A stretch of 64,000 nt of DNA from Larkinella bovis. GTDB lineage: Bacteria > Bacteroidota > Bacteroidia > Cytophagales > Spirosomataceae. Below the pieces are notes generated by a model. That model had not been told where the DNA came from, ran no database searches, and was given only the letters and a program-made list of their open reading frames with translations. Of the stretch, positions 31,991 to 41,304 are shown in pieces; positions within the stretch are counted from its first letter, which is position 1; each line of letters starts with the position of its first letter. The translations under genes and the position numbers were made by a program. The stretch covers positions 620,001-684,000 of the forward strand of contig NZ_JBHSMA010000001.1 in the NCBI RefSeq assembly GCF_042655385.1, written 5' to 3'.

Positions 31991-34201
31991 TTACACATTC
32001 CACCAATACGTTAATTTCAGGACCAGGGCCCGGTTTTTAACCGTCAGCGATCCGGGCAGGTAATTGTCCGTGTAAACGATGAATAAATCGGAAGCGGGCG
32101 CATAACGCCACTGAAACCGGGTATTCAGGTTGACATTCCGGGCTTGTTCGTTGTACTGTACGAAGGTGGTAAAAAACAGTTTATTCGTCATCGTCAGATC
32201 GACGCGCGGACCAACGAGCCAGAATTTTGCCACAGCGTTGGTTTCCGGAATTCGAATGTCATTGTAATTGGCACTAACGGCCAGGCTTACATAGGGCTGA
32301 AACCGGTAGCCCAGTGCCGTAATCAGGTTCAATCGGGTTCCGTTGGCATAATAGCCGCCGTAGCGCCCGGAGAATGAATAGGTAAACAGGCTTTGTGGCT
32401 TAGAAATGTAATCCATTCCCACGGCGTTCCAGCGGTGCTCGGTGCCGCGGGCCAACGTATCGCGGCCGGTGTTGGTGGGGTCGAACGGCTGCAAAAGCCG
32501 AATGTAATCATGACCCGCCCAGACCGAAAAAACGCTTTTGGTCCGGAAGGTCGTCGTATACATCGCCACAGTTTCGTTATCGGTTTGCCGAAACGACTCG
32601 TCGAAAATGTAAAACGAGGTCACTTGCGGGCCGTGACTTAACACCGAACCACTTTTCGGAAACATCAGGTAACTGGCCATCGGATTGACCTTGATATACC
32701 CCCGGCGCGGCACGTAGCCCACTTCCGCCGAATAGTTTTGGCCGACGTACTCGTGTTGCCAGCCGACGATCCACTTCCGGGTGCTGTAAAGGAGGTTAGC
32801 CGCGTGGACCATACTCCGGCTGGAATTCTGGGGATCGAACGATTTTAGGACAATGGCCTTGCCGGTCCAGACGTTGTTGGACGATGCCAGGTTGTATTCA
32901 AAACCGAAATTCCGGTTGAATTTGGTATATGTCGGTTTTCCGGTTTCCGTGGTATTCGGTTCGTAGTTCAGCGATTCCTTGTTGATGAAAATGGCGCCAA
33001 TGTTGGAACGGGAGAAAACCCGGCGTTGCAGGGCCAGAACCGCAAAGTTCTGGGCGGGAAGCCCGGTTTCGTCTACCTTGCCGGTTTGCATGTCCATTAA
33101 CCCGATGCGCCAGTCTTTGTTGAGCTTGCCACTGAGCCGGGCTCCAAACCGGATGGGAACACCCAGGCCGATCCGTCGGGAGAAAAACGGGCGAATGTTG
33201 GCGTAACCGAAGTTCGAAAGCTGATCGCCGTTTTCGAGAAAAAACTGGCGTCGTTCCGGAAAAAACAGTTCAAAACGGTCGAGGTTGGTCACCTGCTGAT
33301 CGACATCGACCTGCGAAAAATCCGGATTGACCGTCAGGTCAAGATTGAGCGAGGAGGTTACGGCTACTTTGGCATCGAGCCCGGCATCGCCCCGGAAATC
33401 GGTCGGTTTTTTGTTCTGGTAATCCCGGTTGAGACCACCCAGCACGTACGGAATCACCGAAATGTTCGAACCAACCTGCGGGGGCGGCTGGTCCCAGATG
33501 ATGGAACCGGTGTAGGCCAGTGATGCGGTCGGAAATTGCCGCGGAACGGGCGCCCAACTTGATTTTTCGGTGGTTTGCAGATCCTGCCGACTAAAATTGA
33601 TGCCCCAGCGCGTAATGCCTTTCTTGTAGCGAATGGTTTTGAACGGAATGGCTGCTTCGAACACGTACCGATCCTCATACGTTTTGACGACCGAATACCA
33701 CTTATTATCCCAGCTCAGATTCGCTTTTCCACCTTCGTACAGCAACCCATCCCACTGCGCCCCAACGGCATTGGCTCCGAAGGTAAAACCGTTGGTCTGG
33801 TCGTCGAAGGGGTCCATGAAAAAAATAAAATTATCGTTTTTGCCGAATTCCCAATCCCGGCGGAGCGATTGGACGAACGGACGACTGGCCCAGGAGCCAT
33901 CCGGTTTCTGGGCGTAGTAGCAAACCGCGATGATGTACAGATTCTGCTGGTCGTACGTCATTTTAACGTCCGTCCGCAGCTGGGCAAAGCTGGTATCCAT
34001 CGGTAACACCATGAAAAAATCGGTGGCAGTTTCGGCTTCCAGCCAGGCTTGTTCATCCATAACGCCATCGATTTTAATGTGAGGAGTCCGATCAGTGGGA
34101 ATGGTCTGACGGATATGGTACTGATAGCCTTCGTTTTTCTTTTGGGCGAAGAGTGAAGAGCAAAGGAACAGAAAGCCGAAAAGGAGTCGGAAAAGTTTCA
34201 C
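31991..34201 (-). CDS. DUF5916 outer-membrane protein with CBM9-like N-terminal domain
   Basis: A 736-residue secreted protein. With GTG at 34201 it begins VKLFRLLFGFLFLCSSLFAQ, a signal peptide. The next 200 residues resemble the CBM9-like fold (HIKIDGVMDEQAWLEAE, MTYDQQNLYIIAVCYY, FFMDPFDDQTNGFTFGANA). The rest is the DUF5916 region, beta-rich and probably a barrel. It contains the segments LDLTVNPDFSQVDVDQQVTN and FFPERRQFFLENGD that characterise the family, and ends LKLTYWWNV like an outer-membrane strand. GTG was preferred to the ATG at 34243 because that codon lies within the candidate -7 box. Binding of a carbohydrate or other ligand at the cell surface is plausible but not proven. Confidence 0.86.
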   Translation of the reverse strand: MKLFRLLFGFLFLCSSLFAQKKNEGYQYHIRQTIPTDRTPHIKIDGVMDEQAWLEAETATDFFMVLPMDTSFAQLRTDVKMTYDQQNLYIIAVCYYAQKPDGSWASRPFVQSLRRDWEFGKNDNFIFFMDPFDDQTNGFTFGANAVGAQWDGLLYEGGKANLSWDNKWYSVVKTYEDRYVFEAAIPFKTIRYKKGITRWGINFSRQDLQTTEKSSWAPVPRQFPTASLAYTGSIIWDQPPPQVGSNISVIPYVLGGLNRDYQNKKPTDFRGDAGLDAKVAVTSSLNLDLTVNPDFSQVDVDQQVTNLDRFELFFPERRQFFLENGDQLSNFGYANIRPFFSRRIGLGVPIRFGARLSGKLNKDWRIGLMDMQTGKVDETGLPAQNFAVLALQRRVFSRSNIGAIFINKESLNYEPNTTETGKPTYTKFNRNFGFEYNLASSNNVWTGKAIVLKSFDPQNSSRSMVHAANLLYSTRKWIVGWQHEYVGQNYSAEVGYVPRRGYIKVNPMASYLMFPKSGSVLSHGPQVTSFYIFDESFRQTDNETVAMYTTTFRTKSVFSVWAGHDYIRLLQPFDPTNTGRDTLARGTEHRWNAVGMDYISKPQSLFTYSFSGRYGGYYANGTRLNLITALGYRFQPYVSLAVSANYNDIRIPETNAVAKFWLVGPRVDLTMTNKLFFTTFVQYNEQARNVNLNTRFQWRYAPASDLFIVYTDNYLPGSLTVKNRALVLKLTYWWNV

Positions 34202-34240
34202 AACTAGCCAAACGTTTAGTGGGTAGCGACACTGGAAAAA

Positions 34241-34248
34241 CAAAGATA
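34241..34248 (-). promoter_or_regulatory. Candidate -7 element for the DUF5916 gene (TATCTTTG)
   Basis: Minus-strand TATCTTTG matches TAnnTTTG exactly. Transcription would start near 34234, downstream of the ATG at 34243, which supports the GTG start at 34201. No clear -33 box. Confidence 0.48.
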
Positions 34249-34636
34249 GGGGATGTCGCGACGGATTGGGTAAAACACGCTTTGTAATTTGAGAAGGTGA
34301 AGGCGTCTCCCGGCAGCGTTCTGCCCGGTTTTCTTCCCAAAAAAAGTATCATTTAACTTTTTTTTCATATGAATAAACAAGAAGTTAGTATTATTCAAGT
34401 ATTTGATACTATTTTGCGAAGTCTCAAAGTCTCTGTCTGTTAATTATCCCCCAAATGGCCCCTGCATATCTCTGGAACCGGTTAAATCCTTCTACTCAGT
34501 ATCATTACACTATTTTTTGTGCAACAGAGCCTGTGACCTCAATAGGCCTATGTTCCGATAATTACTGATTGGGTTATACCCAGTCGGTGATTGTAGTTTC
34601 ACTTTTTTCAAACCCTTTTCAAATTCATGTCTTACT
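34249..34636. other. Intergenic region between divergent DUF5916 and Kelch/T9SS genes
   Basis: About 390 bases with lower GC than the surroundings and no open frame that looks real. It presumably holds the promoter of the Kelch gene; T-rich and A-rich stretches occur, but no TAnnTTTG box with a proper -33 was found close to 34637. No repeat or RNA gene was recognised. Confidence 0.5.
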
Positions 34637-37462
34637 ATGAAAAAAACTTTCCTTTTTCCCTCAACAGTGTGTTTGCTATTGGCCTGGGTGCTTTGGGCTC
34701 CCCATGCCTTTGGTCAATGGTCCAGTGCCGGGCTCTCCCAAAGCCGAAATAAACTGGCCGGTGGCAGCGCCGGCGGAAAAGCTCTTTTTGCGGGTGGTTA
34801 TGAGGGCTTGTTGCCATCCGACCGGGTCGATATTTATACCCTGGCGACCAATAACTGGACAACGGCTTCACTAAGCCAGGCGCGGGGGGATATGACCGCA
34901 GTTTCTACCGATGATCGCGTGTTTTTTGCCGGTGGTTTTATCGGGGCGGTTTCCGGCTATTCCAAGAAGGTCGATATTTATACGGCCTCAACGAATTCGT
35001 GGACCTCGACCGAACTTTCGCAGGCCCGGTCTTCACTGGCATCGGCTTCCGCCGGTACGAAGGTTCTCTTTGCGGGTGGTGCCCGTCTGGGCATTCCAGC
35101 TATCGTTACTACCGTTGATGTGTATGATCTGACCGATAATAGCTGGAAATCAACCATCAGCTTGTCGGAAGCTCGTTCCGCATTGGCCGGGGTTGGGGCC
35201 GCCGGGAAAATTTTCTTTGCGGGGGGATACAAAGGCGCCGTGTTTGGTTATTCCAAAAAGGTTGACATTTATGATACGGCCACGGGAACGTGGTTGCCAA
35301 CGGCCGAGTTATCTGAAGCCCGGAGTGGACTGGCGGCTGTGGCTGCGGGGGGGAAGGTATTTTTTGCCGGTGGTCGTAAAGGGGTAGGCGTCTTTTCGGA
35401 CAAGGTTGATATTTATGATACGGCCACGGGAGACTGGTCAACAGCCACTTTATCCGAGAAGCGTTCCGACCTGACCGCTACCACCGTGGGTGACAAAGTT
35501 TTTTTTGCGGGTGGTGATACCGGGCTTGATGATAACTCGAAGAAAGTCGATATCTACGACCTGACAACCGGAGAGTGGTCGGTGGCAAGCCTGGAAAAGC
35601 CCCGGAAAGACCTCGCATCGGCGGCTGTCGGCAACAAAGCGTTATTCGCTGGTGGTTTGGTCGGCGTTATCTCGGGTGGTGGCTCTAGCCTTTGGGTTGA
35701 CATTTACACCGCAACGGCCGTTAATCAGCAACCAACTCCTTCGTCTTCGACGGTTTGTCAGGGAGAAAATGTCAGTACCACGATAACGGCCCTGGGGGAT
35801 GAATTAACGTATCAGTGGTACAAAGGAGAGGCCAGTACGTCGGGCACGAAACTGGACGGACAAACGTCGGCTACCTTGTCCCTGACGGGCGTTCAGACCA
35901 GCGATGTGGGTTCGTACTATTGCCAGGTAAGCGGCCTGGGTGGCGTAGCCTGGTCGGAAGTATTTACCCTGAGCGTTAATCCGCTGCCTGATGCCCCATC
36001 CATCACCTCCTCGGGACAAAGTAATATTACGGTTTTCCAGAATACGCCGTATGTTTCCCTAACGATTACGGGCTGTAGTGGGGGATCGGTAGCCTGGTCC
36101 GGTCCGGGGGGCAGTAGTGGAACCAATACCAGTATTTCGGTGCCCACTTCGGCAACCGCAACGCTGGTCTATTCTGCTACCTGCACAGTGGGCAGTTGTG
36201 TCAGTCCGGCTGGCAGTGCGACGGTGGTCGTTGCGCCCGGAACGGCGGTGGGTAGCTTTGATGGCTACATTTACGGAGCCGATTGCAGCACGTTCCGGGG
36301 CTGGGCCTGGGATCGCAACAAAATCAATACGGCGGTTTCCGTCGAGATTCTGGACGGCTCGGAGGTGGTCGCAACCCTGCAGGCGGACGTATTTCGCCAG
36401 GATTTGAAAAACGCCGGCAAAGGCAACGGAAATCATGCCTTCATTTTCCCGATTCCGGAGTCGCTGAAAGACAATAAACAACATCTGTTGTCGGCCCGGG
36501 TTGCCAGCAGCAGTTTTATTCTGAAAGACTCACCGAAGGCGTTGATTTGCCAGGGAAGTGATGCTAATCCGGGAAACAAGCTGCCAAAACCGCCCTCACC
36601 GACGGTGATGATTGCGCCGATTGCCGCTCAGATCCATGTTCCTTTTTCGGCCACACTGGTAGCGTTTACGGACCCGGAAGGGACGTCATTAACGTACGGG
36701 TTGACCGGTTTGCCCGATGGCTTGACGATTAATTCGGGGACGCGGGTTATCAGCGGAACGCCAACCGTAGACGGGACATTTATCCTCACCTACACGGCCA
36801 CTGACGAAGGGGGCGCCAGCAACAGCGTTAGTTTCAATCTGACGGTTCTTCCGGTTACTCCGCCGGTTGTTACGGGCAGTTTCGAGGGGTATCTTGACAA
36901 GGTCGAGTGCGGCACCATTCGGGGCTGGGTGTGGGACCGGAACAAGCCTAATACGCCGGTAACGGTGGAGTTTTATACCGGTGGGACTGTCTGGGGCAGC
37001 ACCTCGGCCAATATTTTCCGGCAGGATCTGAAAGATGCCGGGAAAGGGAATGGAGCCCACGCCTATAGTTTTACAGTCCCTGATGGGTTGAAGGACGGCA
37101 CGGAGCGATTGATCTATGCGCGGGTTCAGGGATCTACCTATGACCTGAAATGGTCCGGAAAAGCCTTGACCTGCTACGGTGCGGGTCGCCTTTCGGCCGA
37201 AGGTGTTCAGGACTTGCAGGTGAACGTGTTGGGTAACCCGGTGAAAGAGCTAGTCCATGTGGAGGTTCGGGGTGCCGAAGGGCAGTCGTTGCAGTTTGCG
37301 CTGACGGACGCCCAGGGCCGAATCCTTGGACAGCACCGGATTGAAAAAGCAGAATCCGTTCAAAAACAGAGTTTTACTATCGCTGGCCAACCCGCCGGTC
37401 TGCTGTTCCTGAAAGTGAGTACAGCCGTACAAAACCGTACGCTGAAACTGCTGAAGCTGTAA
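34637..37462 (+). CDS. Kelch-repeat / Ig-like secreted protein with T9SS C-terminal domain
   Basis: A 941-residue cargo protein. The signal peptide (1-26) ends AFGQ. Residues 28-355 hold about seven Kelch-like units of about 50 residues, each with KVFFAGG-type and KVDIYD-type blocks. Then come an Ig-like domain (YQWYKGEA), a second Ig-like domain, a 100-residue unknown module (from 539, GSFDGYIYGADC), a cadherin-like domain (LTGLPDGLTI, VISGTPTVDG), a second copy of the unknown module (from 747) and a C-terminal sorting domain of T9SS type A (VNVLGNPVKE ... GLLFLKVST, ending LKLLKL). It is probably exported by the type IX system and attached or released at the surface. The ligand is unknown. 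Confidence 0.9.
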   Translation: MKKTFLFPSTVCLLLAWVLWAPHAFGQWSSAGLSQSRNKLAGGSAGGKALFAGGYEGLLPSDRVDIYTLATNNWTTASLSQARGDMTAVSTDDRVFFAGGFIGAVSGYSKKVDIYTASTNSWTSTELSQARSSLASASAGTKVLFAGGARLGIPAIVTTVDVYDLTDNSWKSTISLSEARSALAGVGAAGKIFFAGGYKGAVFGYSKKVDIYDTATGTWLPTAELSEARSGLAAVAAGGKVFFAGGRKGVGVFSDKVDIYDTATGDWSTATLSEKRSDLTATTVGDKVFFAGGDTGLDDNSKKVDIYDLTTGEWSVASLEKPRKDLASAAVGNKALFAGGLVGVISGGGSSLWVDIYTATAVNQQPTPSSSTVCQGENVSTTITALGDELTYQWYKGEASTSGTKLDGQTSATLSLTGVQTSDVGSYYCQVSGLGGVAWSEVFTLSVNPLPDAPSITSSGQSNITVFQNTPYVSLTITGCSGGSVAWSGPGGSSGTNTSISVPTSATATLVYSATCTVGSCVSPAGSATVVVAPGTAVGSFDGYIYGADCSTFRGWAWDRNKINTAVSVEILDGSEVVATLQADVFRQDLKNAGKGNGNHAFIFPIPESLKDNKQHLLSARVASSSFILKDSPKALICQGSDANPGNKLPKPPSPTVMIAPIAAQIHVPFSATLVAFTDPEGTSLTYGLTGLPDGLTINSGTRVISGTPTVDGTFILTYTATDEGGASNSVSFNLTVLPVTPPVVTGSFEGYLDKVECGTIRGWVWDRNKPNTPVTVEFYTGGTVWGSTSANIFRQDLKDAGKGNGAHAYSFTVPDGLKDGTERLIYARVQGSTYDLKWSGKALTCYGAGRLSAEGVQDLQVNVLGNPVKELVHVEVRGAEGQSLQFALTDAQGRILGQHRIEKAESVQKQSFTIAGQPAGLLFLKVSTAVQNRTLKLLKL

Positions 37463-37486
37463 GGATAGACGAGTGAAGGAAGCGGT

Positions 37487-37536
37487 TAGACCCGAGCGAA
37501 AAGAGGAGTTCTTTTTTCTCGGGTCTACCCTTTTTT
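37487..37536. terminator. Probable terminator between convergent genes
   Basis: TAGACCCGAG at 37487-37496 pairs with CTCGGGTCTA at 37518-37527. An inner AAAAGA / TCTTTT pairing extends the stem, and a T run follows at 37531-37536. It lies 25 bases after the Kelch gene and 14 bases from the stop of the convergent carboxypeptidase gene. Confidence 0.82.
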
Positions 37537-37549
37537 CTACAGTACCGAC

Positions 37550-40120
37550 TCAATGGCCGACCATAAAAACCGCATTGCCAAACAACAATTTGCCGTTGTA
37601 CCAGAAACCACGGAACAGCGGATTATCCATCATGTACACGATGCTTCCCCGCCCCAGTTCCTGGACCCCGTAGAGCAGCGTGTTATGGAGTTTTGACTTG
37701 GCGTTCTTGCCGACAAAACCGGCCACGTAATTGTCTTTCTTGAGGTAACCGACATTCCAGCCATCTTTCAGGAAGTCGTAGTCATAAACGTTCTGAACCA
37801 GGGCATTGTACCCATTGGGGTAACCAAACGCCAGCGGGTGAGTCAGGTCCAGATCGACGCGGTAAACACTGCCTGGGGTTTCCTCCGAAACTGCTTCACG
37901 TTCCCGCTCACCGTATTGGCGAAGGAGTTCATCAAGGTCCGGTTTTTTATCATTTTTCTCCTTTTTGGCATCGGCCTTTTCTTCTTTGCGTTTAAGGCCA
38001 AATTCCGGTTTGTCGGCAAAAAACGTGGTTGCCCGTTCCATCACAATGAGTTTGCCGCCCGCCTGCACCCAGTCTTTCAATTTGGTGAGCGTTCGATCAG
38101 TTAGGATTTTTCCGTAGCCATAGCCCTGCGGCAGAATCAGCACGTCGATCCCACTGAGTGATGTGTTCGGAAAGGCATTGGCGTCAATCAGCGTGAGGGG
38201 ATAGTCAAGGTCCTGGTCAAAATAATGCCAGACTTCGCCCATTGAAGTTGGGGTGGTTACATCTCCCGCAATGACGGCGACCCGTGGATTTTTCAGGGAA
38301 AAAACGCTGCCGGAGCCAAAGTCGGCTCCTTCGGTAACAAAACCGGTTTTGGCCGGAATCAGGGAAATTCCGCGTTTAGCCGCTTCCTGGTTAATAAGCT
38401 GGTGAAACCGATCGCCCAGCCGTTCATTTCCTGCCCGGGTTATGATGAGCGTTCCGGGCTCGAAGCGTTCGTTATCCTGTTTAAAGACCCGCTCGGCGAC
38501 CCGAACCCGAACTTTGTTTTTCAGCAGGCCCGCCAGAAATTGCACATCTTGTGCGGATTGCCAGCGAACCAGATAGGCATACGGTTGGGGGCCAGTCTGA
38601 TTCGCTGGCTGTGCGGAATTCGCGGGTAGAACCGGCATCGGCGCCGGGCTGAGTTTTTCCTTCAAACCGTAGGCTTTTAACCCGTACGCATACGGAATAC
38701 ACCAGGACGTAATGTCGTAGGTGACCGAGTCTTCCAGCGTTGATTTAGGCTCAAAAAGAATTTTCAAGAGTGTCGATTTGGGCTGGTAGGCGCTGATGAC
38801 CAAATCCTGGCTTTCTGTCGTGACCGTTTCGGTTTTCTGTGTCTGGTAACTGAATCCTGAAAGTTTTTGGGTCTTTCCGGCCACACCGTAGCGGATCTGA
38901 TTTCCGTCGAGTAGTTTTCGCAGGGCTTTCACCCGGCCTTCGTCGTTACCGGTTTTGATAAGATAGCTCTTGAACTCGCCAACCGGGTTAGTCTGCGATT
39001 TTTCAAAAAAAGCAGTAAAGTTCTTGACCACTTCCTCAGGGCGGTCGGCAACCGACTCTAGGGTGGCAAAGCTGGCTGCATAGTGGTGATCGATGCGTTC
39101 CCGGAGGATCAATGTATCGCCATCATTCTTGCGATAGGCCAATCCGGCCCGGCCACCGCCCCCCTGTTCGAAGGTCATACCAATGGCACCGTTGTAGGTC
39201 GGCCAGGTATCGCCATAACTGGGATAAAAAAGATCAAAGTTTTCCCGGGTGAAATATAGCCAGCCATTTTTATCGAAATACCGGGTGTTGTATTGTCCGA
39301 TAATTTGTTGAAAATTCCGTTGCCAGGGGGTAATATCCTCGTGATAGGGTCGGGCCGATGGCGCAAAATAGTAGGGACTTTCGGGCCCCATTTCATGGAA
39401 ATCACCGTGAAGCTGCGGCATCCATCGTTGATAGAGTGCCATGCGTTGCTGCGTAATTTCCTGGGTTTGCCAGGCCCAGTCGCGATTTGGGTCGAACAGA
39501 TAGTGGGTGTAACGACCACCGGGCCAGGGCTCGGAATGCTCGCGGGCGAAGGGCGTAGGGTCGGGATGGACCCCGGCCATCTGGTTGAACCAGTTGACGT
39601 ATCGATCGTGCCCATCGGGGTTTAGACAAGGGTCAAGAATAACGATTGTGGTGGACAGGATTTTTTGCGAAACCGGGTTAGCCGTATCGAGCAGGTCGTG
39701 CAGCACGAGCATGAAGGCCTCCGAACTGATGGCTTCGTTGCCGTGAACATTGTAGCTCAGCCAGGCAATCGGCGGTTGGGACGAATCGGCGGTTTTGGTG
39801 AGGGCGGCTCCGGCGGGCGCGAGGCCAATCTGTTTAAGGTGGTTGATCCGGATTTCTTCGAGCCGGGCAAGATTTTTTTCCGACGCTACCACCACTGCCA
39901 TCAACTGGCGACCTTCGTGGGTGGTGCCGTAGGGCAATAATTTAACGCGGGAGGAATTTTGCCGGGCAATGTGTTCAGCGTAGGCCAGTACCCGGTGTTG
40001 GGGGGTAAACCGCTTGCCGACGGCATAGCCCAGAAACTGGTCAGGATGTTGTAAGGTGTTCTGTGCGAGGAGAGTCAGTGCTGAAGTCAGACAAAGACCG
40101 AGCAAAAAAAGTCTTTTCAT
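37550..40120 (-). CDS. M14 family zinc carboxypeptidase, secreted
   Basis: An 856-residue protein with signal peptide MKRLFLLGLCLTSALTLLAQ. The M14 peptidase domain has GTTHEGRQL, the zinc-binding HGNE at about 126-129 (SYNVHGNEA), LDPCLNPDGHDRYVNWFNQ and LHGDFHEMGPES with the third zinc ligand His. The C-terminal half carries a class I glutamine-amidotransferase-like domain (DVLILPQGYGYG, WVQAGGKLIVMERA) interrupted by a Lys/Glu-rich linker (KRKEEKADAKKEKNDKKP). Such proteins probably trim peptides in the periplasm or outside the cell. The ATG at 40120 was chosen because it starts the signal peptide; the longer start at 40201 lies upstream of the -7 box. Confidence 0.92.
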   Translation of the reverse strand: MKRLFLLGLCLTSALTLLAQNTLQHPDQFLGYAVGKRFTPQHRVLAYAEHIARQNSSRVKLLPYGTTHEGRQLMAVVVASEKNLARLEEIRINHLKQIGLAPAGAALTKTADSSQPPIAWLSYNVHGNEAISSEAFMLVLHDLLDTANPVSQKILSTTIVILDPCLNPDGHDRYVNWFNQMAGVHPDPTPFAREHSEPWPGGRYTHYLFDPNRDWAWQTQEITQQRMALYQRWMPQLHGDFHEMGPESPYYFAPSARPYHEDITPWQRNFQQIIGQYNTRYFDKNGWLYFTRENFDLFYPSYGDTWPTYNGAIGMTFEQGGGGRAGLAYRKNDGDTLILRERIDHHYAASFATLESVADRPEEVVKNFTAFFEKSQTNPVGEFKSYLIKTGNDEGRVKALRKLLDGNQIRYGVAGKTQKLSGFSYQTQKTETVTTESQDLVISAYQPKSTLLKILFEPKSTLEDSVTYDITSWCIPYAYGLKAYGLKEKLSPAPMPVLPANSAQPANQTGPQPYAYLVRWQSAQDVQFLAGLLKNKVRVRVAERVFKQDNERFEPGTLIITRAGNERLGDRFHQLINQEAAKRGISLIPAKTGFVTEGADFGSGSVFSLKNPRVAVIAGDVTTPTSMGEVWHYFDQDLDYPLTLIDANAFPNTSLSGIDVLILPQGYGYGKILTDRTLTKLKDWVQAGGKLIVMERATTFFADKPEFGLKRKEEKADAKKEKNDKKPDLDELLRQYGEREREAVSEETPGSVYRVDLDLTHPLAFGYPNGYNALVQNVYDYDFLKDGWNVGYLKKDNYVAGFVGKNAKSKLHNTLLYGVQELGRGSIVYMMDNPLFRGFWYNGKLLFGNAVFMVGH

Positions 40121-40151
40121 GAAGGAAAATAATGAATAAATCGGGCAATCC

Positions 40152-40159
40152 ACAAAAGT
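40152..40159 (-). promoter_or_regulatory. Candidate -7 element for the M14 gene (TACTTTTG)
   Basis: Minus-strand TACTTTTG matches TAnnTTTG and gives a leader of about 25 bases before the start at 40120, excluding the alternative start at 40201. Confidence 0.48.
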
Positions 40160-40219
40160 AACCGGAAAGGGTGAAAACCCGCTCAATTGAAGAAATTTCA
40201 ATTTTTTTTTAAGTTCAGA

Positions 40220-40250
40220 TTTGCATCAATCAATATTGTCCGTATCTTTG
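40220..40250 (+). promoter_or_regulatory. Promoter of tRNA-Glu (TTTG, 19 bases, TATCTTTG)
   Basis: TTTG at 40220-40223 and TATCTTTG at 40243-40250 with a 19-base spacer form a textbook Bacteroidota promoter. Transcription should start near 40257, about 55 bases before the tRNA. Confidence 0.82.
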
Positions 40251-40311
40251 CACCACAATTTCAGAGAGAGGGTAGGCCAAAACAAATGGCTCCCGAAATT
40301 GAACTGAATTT

Positions 40312-40383
40312 GGCCGATTCGTCTAGCGGTTAGGACGCGGCCCTTTCACGGCTGAAACACGGGTTCGATTCCCGTATCGGTCA
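40312..40383 (+). tRNA. tRNA-Glu (anticodon TTC)
   Basis: A 72-base cloverleaf. The acceptor arms GGCCGAT and ATCGGTC pair fully. The D arm contains GTCTAGCGGTTAGGAC. The anticodon stem CGGCC/GGCTG encloses CTTTCAC, giving TTC for GAA and GAG codons. The T arm is ACGGG TTCGATT CCCGT. The discriminator is A and CCA is not encoded. Its own promoter and terminator show an independent unit. Confidence 0.95.
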
Positions 40384-40399
40384 CGGCCAAATTCGCATA

Positions 40400-40435
40400 A
40401 AGCGCTGTAAGATAGCTTCTTACAGCGCTTTTTTT
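40400..40435 (+). terminator. Rho-independent terminator after tRNA-Glu
   Basis: Perfect 12-base stem AAGCGCTGTAAG / CTTACAGCGCTT with a 7-base loop, followed by a run of seven T. It begins 17 bases after the tRNA. Confidence 0.93.
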
Positions 40436-41304
40436 ATTGCTGCTGAATCGGGATCGAAGGGATCAGGGATCAATTCAAAAAGTGGAGAATCAGTCGGGAA
40501 ATTTGCGATCAAGTCGAAAAGTTGGGAAGGGAGGACTTTTTTAGGGCTGTGCGTTTCATCAAACCTGCCGGTTGGGGAAAAATTTCTTACCGATCCTTTC
40601 GTTGTGGCTACCGAAGTTCATTGTAGAAAGTCTCTTGCTTACTGCCATCGCCAAGCTGGGCGAAGCTTTCCACGTTCACCTCAAGAAAAGAATGCAGAAG
40701 ATTCGGACCCTAAAAAGAAGAATGTACGCTCCAAAACGGTTTTGGTCAATGGCCAGGATCAAAGCTTTCCGAGCCTAATTCCGGGGGGCAGGAAGCGTTG
40801 AATTCTTTCTTTACCGAGTAACGTGGTTAGCTCTTTAACCCAGGCGGCTCCACAACCTTTGAACTTGATCCAAAAACAGCGCCTGCGGGTACGTTTTTCA
40901 GGTTTGTTCTTTCGAGCCAGCCTATTTTATGGCTTATCCGCCCCCTGAACGGCGCTTTTGCATCGGATGAAGCCTCCCCAGCTTGGTTTGCTGGCCCTCT
41001 ATCCTTCACAGTCACCGCCTACCGAAGGCGGCTATTGGTCCGCTCCGTCCGGGTGGGCCACATCCTCACTTGTTCCGGCCGGGCGCGGACAAAAGCGGCC
41101 GGAACGGGTTTTTTCCACGATAACGCTTCCGATCACCACTACCAACTGGCTACCGATCCCGAGGGCGGGATGGAACCCGTACTCGAAGTTTTTCGCCCGG
41201 TTTTCTTGTGGCTTACGTCAAGAACCATCCTGAACCGCTGGTGGCAGGGAAAAATCAGACGTTATAAATTATGATATTAACATGTTTATATATATTTTCT
41301 TAGT
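40436..41304. other. About 870 bases without a convincing gene
   Basis: Several short frames of 60-90 codons exist on both strands, but none has a recognisable motif, signal peptide or supporting promoter. They overlap each other in different frames. The stretch just before treZ (about 41260-41300) is AT-rich (TTATAAATTATGATATTAAC) and probably holds its promoter. The rest has coding-like base composition and could be a decayed gene. I recognise no repeat, RNA or mobile element. Confidence 0.5.
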
